A DNA stretch of 14,528 nt from Caldithrix sp. (GCA_004357015.1 SMXE01000180.1:1-14528); one strand, 5' to 3'. Numbered from the stretch's first letter, positions 1 through 8,009 are shown. A program made the numbers and translations. The notes: generated from the sequence alone by a model not told the origin.

Positions 1-3000
1 CTTTCACGTTCTGATGTGACGTTTGGGAACGACCCTTTTTCCGTTGCTGTTGGTGATCTCGATGGCGATCTGGATGCTGACCTGGTTGTGACGGACAATA
101 AGGATGACAAGATTCTGGTACTGCTTAATGACGGCGCCGGCGCGTTTCAAATAGATTCTACTTATGCAGCCGACATTGCGCCCAGAGGCGTAAGCACGGG
201 CGACTTTGATGGCGATGGTGCACTGGATTTCGGGGTAGCAAACTGGAACAATGCTGCTCAGACGTTGCAAATTTTTGTGAACGCAGCTCCCCCAAACGCT
301 TCGCCGGGAGCGCCGACACTGAACACACCGGCGAACCTGACACATTTAAATCCATCACTTTCCGCCATCGTTCTAAACTGGAACGTGCCGACCGATACGG
401 ATGGCGACTCTTTGCACTTCCTGGTGGAGATTTCCCAGGCTTCAGATTTCAGCGCTACCGTTGTGAGCGCCGACTCCCGCGTCGATGCCACCGGCTTCAG
501 TCCGGCGCCGCCCGTCGCGCAGAGCGTAACCGACGTCTCGTACACCGTCTCGACCTCGTTGGCAGATGGCGAGTATTGGTGGCGGATCACCGCACACGAC
601 GGTACGACGTTTGGTAGCATTTCGCCGGCGAGGCGGTTCACCGTAGACACGGTTTCTCCGGTGATCGATTCGACGACGTTTACAAGCCCGAATCCGAGCT
701 TTCTGCCCAACTGGTACAATCAGAACAACGTGTCGTCGGTAGATTGGACAGTTCACTATGACGAAACGAATGCCGACCGGGCGCTATTCATTCTCGGCAG
801 TCTGGGCAGTCCGCAAACAGTGGAACCCATTCCCGGTGGCGCGGACCAGACAGCACTGGTGCAGATAAGCATCGGTGGCGCATCGGATGGCAACTACCCG
901 CTGTCCGTCTCCGTGTTTGACAGCGCGGGCAATCAGGCCGCCCAAAATACCAGTATTGCGCTTGACGGCACCGCGCCTACGGGAGCGGTGGCGACTTCTC
1001 CGGCCGAGAGCCAGCAAGAGAGCTTTACCGTCAGTTGGAGCAGCGGATCGGATGGCTCCGGCTCCGGGATTTCCGGCTTGTATGACGTTCAGGTGCAGGT
1101 CAACGGCGGCGCGTGGACGCCCTGGAAGACGAACTTCCCGGGCACCTCTGATACCTACCCCGGGCAGGACGACAGCACCTATGCTTTCGAGGCGGCGGCG
1201 CACGACAAGGTCGGGAATGTGGAAGCGTTCCAGGATTTTGTCGAAACCACAACTGTGGTGGATACGACTACGGATTCGACGCCACCCGGACAGCCAGTGA
1301 ATCTCACAGCCAACGGCAGCAACCCGAGTCCGTGGCAGAATGTCACCGATTTCACTATTTCCTGGCAGAACCCGGCAGACGCAAGTGGCATCGCGCGGGC
1401 GCTGTACAACCGTGACGCCGCCCCGATATCGAATTTCGATACCACCGGCTCAGTAACGGGAGCAACCTCTTTTGTGAGTTCGGCGACGCAGGAAGACGGC
1501 CAGGACCTGTATCTCTGGTTTGTTGACGGCGCCGGCAACGTCAATTTTCAAAACAATGACGCCGTTACTTTACGCTACGATGCCACGGCGCCAACCGGGA
1601 CACTGGCGTCCTCGCCGAGTGTCAGCGTCACAGAAACTTTCACAGTTAGCTGGGCTGGCTCGGGATCGGATGGCAGCGGCTCAGGTCTTTCGGGCGTTTA
1701 CGACGTCAGGGTACGGGAAGACGGTGGTGTGTGGCAGAATTGGCTCACGAATTTTTCGGGGACAACCGATGACTACCTTGGCGTGCACGGCAGAACTTAC
1801 GAGTTTGAGGTCGCTGCGCACGACGGCGCCGGTAACGTTGAGGCTTTCACGCTAGTCGCTGAAACGACCACCGAAGTGGATACCACCGCCAACGACGTGC
1901 AAGCGCCAGGTCCGCCGACGACGCTACTGGCAGGCGGCTCGAGTCCGAGTCCCTGGCAGAACGATCCCCAATTCGAAGTCGCGTGGCAGGAGCCCAGCGA
2001 CCCAAGTGGCATCGCGGCGGCCTACTACAAGCGCGGCAGCATGCCCACAGCCAATTTTGACACCACAGGCTCTGTTGTCAGTGGCACGACTCTGACAATC
2101 GACGCCACAGTGGAAGAAGGACAGGATTTATTCATCTGGTTTGCTGACCAGAGGGGCAACATTGATTTCCGCAACTACGGCACGGTTGAGCTGCGGTATG
2201 ATGGCACCCTGCCGGCTATCTTCGAAATGGATTTTCTCAATGCAGATTTTCTGCCGAACTGGTACCGGCAGAGCACCACCGGCACGGCGCAACTCGCATT
2301 TGAGTACACCGAGTTTCACACCAACAGCCTGCTTATGACATCTGCCGACTTGGGCACGAGTATCGATGTTCCGAACCCTGAGAGCGGCGAAGATGTGCAA
2401 GTGATTTTCAACCTGGCTATTTCAGGCAAGCCTGATGGTTTTTACCAAATCAACTTCACCCTGGCAGACAGCGCCGGCAACGTAGCGACAGACTCTACCA
2501 TCCTGGCGCTTGATTCCGCCGCGCCCACGGGCACGCAAGCCTCTTCGCCCGATACGAGCAGGGACTTAACCTTCACCGTCACCTGGAGCGGGGGCGCGGA
2601 CGGTAGCGGCTCAGGTCTCTCCGACGTTTACGACGTCAGGGTGCAGCAAGATGGCGGCGCCTGGCAGGACTGGCTGACCAACTTCAGCGGTACTTCCAGC
2701 GACTACACCGGCATCAATGGCTCAACCTACGGTTTCGAAGCCGCGGCGCACGACAATACCGGCAACGTCGAGGCTTTTCTGAACATAGCGGAAACAGAAA
2801 CGGTTATCGATATGGGCTTTACCGATGTTCTCGCGCCTACCATTCAGCACACGCCAATTCTGGTGGTGGATGAGGGGCAGGATGTGACCATCCAGGCTGA
2901 AGTGGCGGACAACGTTCTGGTCACGGAAGTGCTCCTGTTCTACAAACAGAGCGGCGTCGTCGCTTTCCAATCCATGCCGATGGTGAGTACCGCCGGCAGC

Positions 3001-4494
3001 ACATATTCGGCAACATTGACCGCATCGCAAATCTCTGTGCTCGGCGTCAATTACTTCATCCGGGCGTCAGACGGCGCAAATGAGGCGTTCGATCCGGCAG
3101 ACGATTATGATGTTTTGCCCTACAATATTTCGGTGAGAATTACCGGCACTGATAACAGCGGCCTTGTGAAAGACACGCCCCCGCCGGGCGGGAGCAGCGT
3201 CAATTTCTACAGAATGATTTCAGTGCCGCTGATTCTCGCCGATAGCGATCCAATCGCCGTACTGGCAGATGATCTGGGTCCTTACGATTCCAAGAAGTGG
3301 CGTTTGTTTGAGTACATCACCAGCTCTGACAGCTACCGTGAGTATCCAAACGTGTCCCCCTTTTCGCCAAACCAGGCATTTTGGCTGCTCGTGCGCGAGT
3401 CGAACCGCGACTTAGATTCAGGTCCGGGTACTTCAGTCACCACCAGCAAAGGCTTTGAGATCACACTGAATCAGGGCTGGACCGATATCGGCATGCCGTT
3501 CAGTTTTCCGGTCGATGCAGATAACATCGAAATTGTGGCAGGCGATCCCACTGGCGTCATCGGCCCCTACACCTATCGCGACGGCTGGCTCCTGCCCAAT
3601 CAAGTGCCAACGCTGGAGCCGTGGGAAGGATACACGTTCTTCAGTCCCGCAGCCGGCGTGAAAATCGCCATTCACCCTGTTGCGCAAAGCACGGCTGCGA
3701 GCCGCACACGCGCTAACAAAATCATGCTTGATTCCGGCTCCGGACCTGAGTGGTCCGTGCGAATCAAGGCGTCATCGGGCGAGATCACGGATGCCAACAA
3801 TTTTCTGGGTGTTGCTGCAAATGCCGCGGCGGCGTGGGACCGGCTCGACTACCTGGAGCCGCCTTTCATCAGCGATTATGTTTCTGTAAGATTCCCGCAC
3901 CCGGACTGGGAAATTGTCAGCGGCAACTTCAAGAGTGATGTACGTCCGCCGTTTGAGGAGGGACAAGTTTGGAGCTTTGAAGTTGCCACCAGCTTAAAAA
4001 ACAGCAGGATTCGACTGACGTTCGAGAATCTGGAATCGCTGCCGCGCGATTTCACCGCTGTCTTGCTGGACAAGAAGACCTACCAGATCATCGACCTGCA
4101 CGAGCGCCGTGAATACGGGTTCTTGCCGGACCAAGAGGATCTGACCCGCAGGTTCGACCTGGTGATCGGGACCGAGTCTTATGTTGAAAATTCAGAGGCG
4201 CTGGATGTGGTTCCGGAGATATTCTCGTTGAGCCAGAACTTTCCGAATCCGTTCAACGCAGGCACTACGATGCTCTACAATATCGCGGAAGCCAGCGAAG
4301 TGACAGTCAAGGTGCTCAACATTCTGGGCCAGGAAGTGCGCCAACTTGTTCGCGACAGAAAAGAGCCGGGCGTCTACCGCGTACACTGGGACGGGAAAGC
4401 GGACAACGGTCTGGAGTTGAGCTCCGGGGTTTACTTCATCAGAATGCAAGCTGGAAAATTTCAACAAATTCGTAAAGTGCTGTTTGTGCGTTGA
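1..4494 (+). CDS. Giant modular secreted surface protein with FG-GAP repeats and C-terminal T9SS-like sorting domain (5' end missing)
   Basis: The frame is open from base 1, so the true start lies upstream; the GTG at 16 is only the first start-like codon and about 1,495 codons are visible. Domains in order: two FG-GAP/VCBS-type repeats with acidic loops DLDGDLDAD (from about 58) and DFDGDGALD (from about 202), typical Ca-binding beta-propeller blades; an FN3-like sandwich (about 295-650); a seven-module mosaic (655-2814, separate entry); an Ig-like domain (about 2827-3140, EGQDVTIQAEV); a beta-rich region with paired W..LFEY and GWTDIGMPF motifs (about 3199-3690); another beta-rich region; and a FlgD-like Ig domain (4222-4491) with NFPNPFN, LNILGQEV and SSGVYFIRM. 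In Bacteroidota and relatives this ending is the type IX secretion type-A sorting signal. Likely exported and cell-surface bound or released; adhesin or matrix role inferred. No catalytic domain recognised. A gene follows 40 bases downstream, probably in the same operon. Confidence 0.93.
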   Translation, partial: LSRSDVTFGNDPFSVAVGDLDGDLDADLVVTDNKDDKILVLLNDGAGAFQIDSTYAADIAPRGVSTGDFDGDGALDFGVANWNNAAQTLQIFVNAAPPNASPGAPTLNTPANLTHLNPSLSAIVLNWNVPTDTDGDSLHFLVEISQASDFSATVVSADSRVDATGFSPAPPVAQSVTDVSYTVSTSLADGEYWWRITAHDGTTFGSISPARRFTVDTVSPVIDSTTFTSPNPSFLPNWYNQNNVSSVDWTVHYDETNADRALFILGSLGSPQTVEPIPGGADQTALVQISIGGASDGNYPLSVSVFDSAGNQAAQNTSIALDGTAPTGAVATSPAESQQESFTVSWSSGSDGSGSGISGLYDVQVQVNGGAWTPWKTNFPGTSDTYPGQDDSTYAFEAAAHDKVGNVEAFQDFVETTTVVDTTTDSTPPGQPVNLTANGSNPSPWQNVTDFTISWQNPADASGIARALYNRDAAPISNFDTTGSVTGATSFVSSATQEDGQDLYLWFVDGAGNVNFQNNDAVTLRYDATAPTGTLASSPSVSVTETFTVSWAGSGSDGSGSGLSGVYDVRVREDGGVWQNWLTNFSGTTDDYLGVHGRTYEFEVAAHDGAGNVEAFTLVAETTTEVDTTANDVQAPGPPTTLLAGGSSPSPWQNDPQFEVAWQEPSDPSGIAAAYYKRGSMPTANFDTTGSVVSGTTLTIDATVEEGQDLFIWFADQRGNIDFRNYGTVELRYDGTLPAIFEMDFLNADFLPNWYRQSTTGTAQLAFEYTEFHTNSLLMTSADLGTSIDVPNPESGEDVQVIFNLAISGKPDGFYQINFTLADSAGNVATDSTILALDSAAPTGTQASSPDTSRDLTFTVTWSGGADGSGSGLSDVYDVRVQQDGGAWQDWLTNFSGTSSDYTGINGSTYGFEAAAHDNTGNVEAFLNIAETETVIDMGFTDVLAPTIQHTPILVVDEGQDVTIQAEVADNVLVTEVLLFYKQSGVVAFQSMPMVSTAGSTYSATLTASQISVLGVNYFIRASDGANEAFDPADDYDVLPYNISVRITGTDNSGLVKDTPPPGGSSVNFYRMISVPLILADSDPIAVLADDLGPYDSKKWRLFEYITSSDSYREYPNVSPFSPNQAFWLLVRESNRDLDSGPGTSVTTSKGFEITLNQGWTDIGMPFSFPVDADNIEIVAGDPTGVIGPYTYRDGWLLPNQVPTLEPWEGYTFFSPAAGVKIAIHPVAQSTAASRTRANKIMLDSGSGPEWSVRIKASSGEITDANNFLGVAANAAAAWDRLDYLEPPFISDYVSVRFPHPDWEIVSGNFKSDVRPPFEEGQVWSFEVATSLKNSRIRLTFENLESLPRDFTAVLLDKKTYQIIDLHERREYGFLPDQEDLTRRFDLVIGTESYVENSEALDVVPEIFSLSQNFPNPFNAGTTMLYNIAEASEVTVKVLNILGQEVRQLVRDRKEPGVYRVHWDGKADNGLELSSGVYFIRMQAGKFQQIRKVLFVR
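655..2814 (+). repeat. Coding repeat array: three beta-sandwich module types in order C-A-B-A-B-C-A
   Basis: Seven domain-sized modules of about 98-107 codons lie in phase inside the giant secreted protein. C modules are at 655-969 and 2209-2520 (shared FLPNWY near the start, DSAGN near the end). A modules are at 970-1269, 1585-1887 and 2521-2814 (shared APTG, DGSGSG, YDV.V, GGAW..W, FE.AAHD, GNVEAF). B modules are at 1276-1584 and 1888-2208 (shared SPWQN, ASGI or PSGI, DTTGSV, GQDL..WF.D, LRYD). A2 and A3 also match at DNA level, for example an identical 17-base stretch encoding YDVRV (in A2 from about 1697, in A3 from about 2627). This points to relatively recent duplication or gene conversion between A2 and A3, with A1 more diverged. 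Confidence 0.85.
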
Positions 4495-4534
4495 GCGCAG
4501 ACGCAAAAGATTTGAATTTTTCTGAGGAATTGAA

Positions 4535-5275
4535 ATGAATAGAATGAAGAGACTTTTCGGCGCCACGCTTGTAGCGAGTCTGTTTCTGGCCGGGTCCGCC
4601 GTTGCGCAGGATCAGGCGCTGCAGAAACTGATTCACGGCAAGAAGTTTTTCTGGGAGGCAAAATTCGATCAGGCCCTGACCTCCTTGAAACAGGTCACGG
4701 AGATAAAGGATGCCAAGCGCGAGTATCTGTTTGAGGCGTATCTCTACACAGGGTTTGTCCTCCTGCGCCAGAATGCGCCCGGTTCAGAAGTGGAGTCGGT
4801 CTTCTCTCAAGCGATTCGCCTCGAGCCACGCAGAAAGCTCGACGAGATGGTTATCCCACCGGACTTAATCGAGCCATTCTATGACGCCAGAAACAAACTC
4901 GTAGGCTGCCTGTACATCGTAACGGAGCCGGAAGAGGTAGACATCATCGGCGTCAAAGGGGATAGCGTTCTTTTCGATGAAACCACACCCCTGCAGGTTT
5001 GCGACCTCGTGGATAACGATTACCAACTCCTGCTTTCCGAAGAAGGCTACGACCAGCAGTTTATTCCCCTCAAACTCAATCCGGGCAAGACCGACACGCT
5101 GCATATTGCGTTGGATCGAATTTACGCACAGGGTGGAGGGAAAACAGGTTTGAAATGGGCGCTTCGGGGTGGAATCCTCGTGGCAGCAGGCGCGGTGCTC
5201 TACAAGACGGTTATCGCCGGTGGGGATGATGCGGTGGAAGATTTGCCCGGTCCGCCCGCCAGACCAGACCGTTAA
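4535..5275 (+). CDS. Exported TPR-like / PEGA-domain protein with C-terminal membrane helix
   Basis: 246 aa. The start is supported by GAGGA at 4524-4528, six bases before the ATG. Residues 1-24 form a signal peptide (basic start, hydrophobic core, AVA before Q25). Residues about 26-105 look like TPR-type helical repeats (KKFFWEAKFDQAL, FSQAIRLEP), followed by the linker pattern MVIPPDLIEPFYDAR, a form I associate with envelope TPR/PEGA proteins. Residues about 121-193 form a PEGA-like beta domain (TTPLQVCDLVDNDYQLLL, EEGY). Residues about 207-227 are a hydrophobic helix, and the tail is acidic and proline-rich. It lies 40 bases after the giant secreted protein and probably shares its transcript, so an accessory or assembly role for that protein is a reasonable inference. 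No enzymatic motif is visible; the specific function is unknown. Confidence 0.85.
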   Translation: MNRMKRLFGATLVASLFLAGSAVAQDQALQKLIHGKKFFWEAKFDQALTSLKQVTEIKDAKREYLFEAYLYTGFVLLRQNAPGSEVESVFSQAIRLEPRRKLDEMVIPPDLIEPFYDARNKLVGCLYIVTEPEEVDIIGVKGDSVLFDETTPLQVCDLVDNDYQLLLSEEGYDQQFIPLKLNPGKTDTLHIALDRIYAQGGGKTGLKWALRGGILVAAGAVLYKTVIAGGDDAVEDLPGPPARPDR

Positions 5276-5350
5276 GGAGAGACACTTGCAAACTTGCCGT
5301 GGACTTACCTGGCGCGGCGGAACCGCAAGATGTTCTTATCAGGGATCCCA

Positions 5351-5362
5351 ATTTGGCCAAAT
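5351..5362. repeat. Perfect 12-bp palindrome
   Basis: ATTTGGCCAAAT is its own reverse complement. It is nested in a second pairing, GGGAT (5342-5346) with ATCCC (5361-5365). It lies about 75 bases after the TPR/PEGA stop. It could be a weak hairpin or a protein-binding site; there is no T-run, so it is not called a terminator. Confidence 0.45.
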
Positions 5363-5376
5363 CCCACACCAAAAAT

Positions 5377-5412
5377 GCGAGAAGCGCAGAGGGAGGCGAG
5401 AAGAGCGTAGAG
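5377..5412. repeat. Degenerate GCG(A/C)(A)GAAG-type intergenic repeat
   Basis: The stretch is an imperfect tandem of units such as GCGAGAA, GCGCAGAGGGA, GGCGAGAA and GAGCGTAGAG. From memory, sequences of the form GCGCAGAGGCGCAGAG recur in intergenic DNA of many environmental bacterial genomes; I could not search to confirm that here. A related tract lies at 10868-10890. Confidence 0.5.
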
Positions 5413-5523
5413 TGAAAAAATGCAAGGAAGGAATACACAAGTCTTCTCTTTCGCCCCACAACCTTGGGATTTTTTCTGCGAAGGGCAAGGGTTCAAGACC
5501 AGTACTATATTATGAGTCCATTT

Positions 5524-5545
5524 ATCCGCGTTCATCCGTGGCTAA
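5524..5545. repeat. ATCCGCGTTC/ATCCGTGGCT short tandem motif
   Basis: Two imperfect ten-base copies, ATCCGCGTTC and ATCCGTGGCT, followed by AA, lie just past the 3' end of the kinase-like gene (its stop codon begins the coding strand at 5558-5560). This motif resembles a short intergenic repeat I recall from many unrelated bacterial genomes; its function is unknown to me. Confidence 0.45.
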
Positions 5546-5557
5546 GAAAACACAATG

Positions 5558-7735
5558 TTAATTGTCCTGCTTTATCCGGGTGAAAGTAAAAGAAACGTAC
5601 TTCGTCTGACCCTTCTCGACCTTTATGATCACATCCTTCGGAATAGCATTAAATCCGGGTCGTTTGAGCTCAATCGTATGTGAGCCGACCGTGAGTTTCA
5701 ACTCGAGGGGCGTGGTGTTATGCCCCTTTTCCCATCGCCTGCCATCGACGTAAACATACCCGAAGCCAAATTGAGCAGCGTTCTTCAAAGAGACTGCGAT
5801 GATGCCCTTGTCTGCTTTCGTGAAGTCATGTTTGACTCGTAAAATCTGGCCGATCTTGAGGTCCACCTTTTGCTCCCAGGTGGCATTCAACTGGGAACTG
5901 ACGAGTTTGATGGTGTGCTGGCCGTGTTTCAGTGAAACCTTGGTTGGCGTCCGGCCTTTGTGCAAAACACCGTCAATGTAGATTTCGTCGGCACGCGGGA
6001 TGGCGTCCAGAATGATGGTGCCGAATACATCAGTGCGCGCTTTGAGGTCAAATGCCTGTTGCGGCATGTTCGCGGCCACCAGAAGCTTTTGAGTCGTCGA
6101 GGTGTAGCCTTCCTTGGAGACACGCACGTAGTACGATTTGTTGACCAGCAGACCGTTGACTTCCAGCTTGCCGATCTGGTCAGTCTTACCCACGAAACTG
6201 TTGTCCAGAAAGACGTTTGCTTGCAGCGGCCGGCCGCCCGACTTGACGTAGAAACTGACGGTGGTCGAGCGCACGGCAGTGTTGGCGGCGGGCATCGGTC
6301 TTGCAGGTTCCGGCTTTTTAGCGACTGGTTTTGGGTTGGTAGAAACCGGCGCTTCTTTCTTCGTTATCTTAGCGGGCGGCGGACTGCTCTTTTTCGGTTC
6401 GGGCTTTGCCGCTGCTGGTGAATCGATGTCTGCGTCGTTCGTCGGTTGGGTATTTTCTGCGGCGAGCAGATTCTCAGTTTCAAACGCGTTGGTTTCGGAT
6501 GCTGGCTTATTGCCGTTGTTCATATTGCCAGGAATGTCGCCGTCTTCGCCGAAGTCCTCGCCGAGGTAGGCGGGATCCAGGTCGGTGAGCTCACCGTACT
6601 TTGACGTGTCACTGCCCCAGAACGGAAGCGAAACATAATCGGTGGCCAGAAAGATCAAAAGGAGGAGCGCAACCGCTGCCAGCGCTGAAAACACGACTTT
6701 CTTGCTCATGAATGACCAGCCCGGGCGTTTTATCTCAAATCCAGAATCGACCGTATCTGCCCCGGCAGGGGTGTCGTCAAAATACTTCTCGTTCTGGGCC
6801 GGACCAAATGTCAGATCGATGTTTTCGTTGTGAACCTCTTCTACTTCAGATTCATCCAGCGCGCTCTTTTTTAGCGACTCAAGCGCCTGCACATACTCTT
6901 TCAGGTTTTGATAACGTGCTTCCACATTTCTGGCGGTGCTGGTTTTGACAATACTTTCCAGTTCAATGGGTAGATTGCTTTTCGACAAATCAAGCTCGAT
7001 GATTCTGCCGTCAAGATGTTGCGTCCTTATGGCGGAAACGGTTTCGCTTTGAACCGGGTGCTTGCCCGTCAATAATTCGTGCAAAATCAGACCGAGCGAA
7101 TAGATGTCTCCGCGGCCATCAATTTTTTCGATGTCAATAAAACATTCTGGCGCCATATACCTGGCAAACTGACGGGACTCTTCGGTGTTCTCTTGCACCA
7201 GATTTGGGATATGCCAGCTAAACCCGAAATCCTCGATTTTGACTGCACCATCCGGCTTGACATAAATGCAGTCAGGATTCAAAAAGCCGTGCACCAGGCC
7301 GTGCAGGTGCGCATAGCGTAGTGCCTTGCCGATGACTGAGAAGATTTCCACCAGGTCTGAGATGGATAGAGAGAACTCCTCGAGGATGAGGGCTCTGAGC
7401 GTTTCCTGAGCAAGCGTTTCGGTAGCGATGTAGTAGTGCCCTTCCCGGGCGTCGCTGCCGAGGTCGAACACACGGCAAATGTTTGGATGGTTCAGATGCT
7501 TGATAATGCGGGCGCCGTTCAGGAAGTTCATCACCTGATGCTCGTGGTTCTTGAATTTCGGATCGAGCACCTTGAGGGAGACGTGTTTTTCCGTACGACG
7601 ATCTATGGCGTCATAAAGGGTAAAGCAAAGCCGCTGTATTACCTTTTGCTTGATCTCAAATTTTTGAAACTCTGGGAAATCCATTTCAGACCTGCTTTGT
7701 TGCTCGTGTAGATCGACGGTGACGGGATTTTTCAT
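5558..7735 (-). CDS. Membrane-anchored Ser/Thr kinase-like protein (probable pseudokinase) with three PEGA-like domains
   Basis: 725 aa. Kinase fold at residues about 22-288: K55 (VSLK), DFG at 169-171, MAPE at 194-197, and a well-kept helical lobe (GDIYSLGLILHELLTG). Key catalytic features are missing. The glycine loop has become KVIQRLCFTLYDA with no glycine. The alphaC Glu (FLREAR in typical relatives) is Gly74 in FLNGAR. The catalytic loop HRDLKPEN reads HGFLNPDC (149-156), losing Asp, Lys and Asn. One hydrophobic helix at about 346-365 follows a basic RPGWSFMSKK, then an acidic and a Pro/Lys/Ala-rich linker (to about 485), then three beta domains: PEGA/carboxypeptidase-regulatory-like (492-565), PEGA-like (570-637) and PEGA-like (642-718). 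Inferred topology: cytoplasmic kinase fold, external PEGA domains. No clear SD precedes the ATG at 7735; the alternative ATG at 7684 has a weak AGG and still includes the fold. It may act as a scaffold or ATP-regulated switch rather than a phosphotransferase. Confidence 0.92.
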   Translation of the reverse strand: MKNPVTVDLHEQQSRSEMDFPEFQKFEIKQKVIQRLCFTLYDAIDRRTEKHVSLKVLDPKFKNHEHQVMNFLNGARIIKHLNHPNICRVFDLGSDAREGHYYIATETLAQETLRALILEEFSLSISDLVEIFSVIGKALRYAHLHGLVHGFLNPDCIYVKPDGAVKIEDFGFSWHIPNLVQENTEESRQFARYMAPECFIDIEKIDGRGDIYSLGLILHELLTGKHPVQSETVSAIRTQHLDGRIIELDLSKSNLPIELESIVKTSTARNVEARYQNLKEYVQALESLKKSALDESEVEEVHNENIDLTFGPAQNEKYFDDTPAGADTVDSGFEIKRPGWSFMSKKVVFSALAAVALLLLIFLATDYVSLPFWGSDTSKYGELTDLDPAYLGEDFGEDGDIPGNMNNGNKPASETNAFETENLLAAENTQPTNDADIDSPAAAKPEPKKSSPPPAKITKKEAPVSTNPKPVAKKPEPARPMPAANTAVRSTTVSFYVKSGGRPLQANVFLDNSFVGKTDQIGKLEVNGLLVNKSYYVRVSKEGYTSTTQKLLVAANMPQQAFDLKARTDVFGTIILDAIPRADEIYIDGVLHKGRTPTKVSLKHGQHTIKLVSSQLNATWEQKVDLKIGQILRVKHDFTKADKGIIAVSLKNAAQFGFGYVYVDGRRWEKGHNTTPLELKLTVGSHTIELKRPGFNAIPKDVIIKVEKGQTKYVSFTFTRIKQDN

Positions 7736-7761
7736 AGCAATTTATTCACAATAATGGTGAA

Positions 7762-7828
7762 ATGCAATTCTTTTTCTAAACAAAAAATACGGCTGAGATG
7801 AATCTTTTGCAGAAATTGACAATTGCAT
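7762..7828. repeat. 8-bp inverted repeat, possible operator pair
   Basis: ATGCAATT (7762-7769) and AATTGCAT (7821-7828) are exact reverse complements 51 bases apart. The right arm overlaps a second small inverted repeat, AATTG-A-CAATT (7814-7824). They lie 27-93 bases upstream of the kinase-like gene. The DNA is AT-rich, so chance is a real alternative. Confidence 0.25.
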
Positions 7829-7841
7829 ATTTTACATTGAA

Positions 7842-8009
7842 TTAAGCAGCAATCCTCTCAGGTCCGGCAGCGACGATTTTGACTCGGGGAGCGCGACTTC
7901 GTTGGCAGCCAACCTGTTCTTCATAGTATCGGATGGCACGGCTCAGATGTGAAACTAAAATCAGCAACCAGCGTAAATTATTGAACTGTCCGTTTCCTGG
8001 GCCCAGCAC
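7842..8009 (-). CDS. Doubtful small ORF, 55 codons
   Basis: A frame from GTG (8007-8009) to TAA (7842-7844) encodes a plausible short protein with a hydrophobic stretch NNLRWLLILVSHLSR, then AIRYYEEQVGCQ, and an Arg-rich end. GAGAG lies about eight bases upstream of the GTG. It runs on the same strand as the kinase-like gene, ending 106 bases before it. I do not recognise a family. It could be a real small gene, a decayed remnant of a longer gene, or chance; a second short open frame overlaps it, which weakens the case. Confidence 0.22.
   Translation of the reverse strand: MLGPGNGQFNNLRWLLILVSHLSRAIRYYEEQVGCQRSRAPRVKIVAAGPERIAA

Larger units (their letters stand above)
5276..5557. other. Intergenic region between convergent genes, with degenerate repeats and a palindrome
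   Basis: 282 bases separate the stop of the TPR/PEGA gene and the stop of the kinase-like gene. It contains a perfect 12-base palindrome ATTTGGCCAAAT (5351-5362), a GCGAGAAG-type repeat (5377-5412) and an ATCCG tandem (5524-5545). An open frame runs through it from the TTG at 5286 to 5561, but it is rich in Lys, Arg and Cys and matches nothing recognisable. No clear GC-rich hairpin plus T-run terminator is seen in either direction. Confidence 0.6.

Noticed and set aside
5169..5561. A 130-codon frame across the end of the TPR/PEGA gene and the following spacer, and a TTG-started version from 5286 preceded by AAGGAGAG
   Set aside because: The composition is Lys/Arg/Cys-rich, the frame runs through degenerate repeats and overlaps the end of the kinase gene, and no homology is recognisable.
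7816..7821. Perfect TTGACA in the divergent spacer as a -35 box
   Set aside because: No acceptable -10 sequence lies 16-18 bases downstream (GAATTA at 17), and it would leave a leader of about 250 bases.
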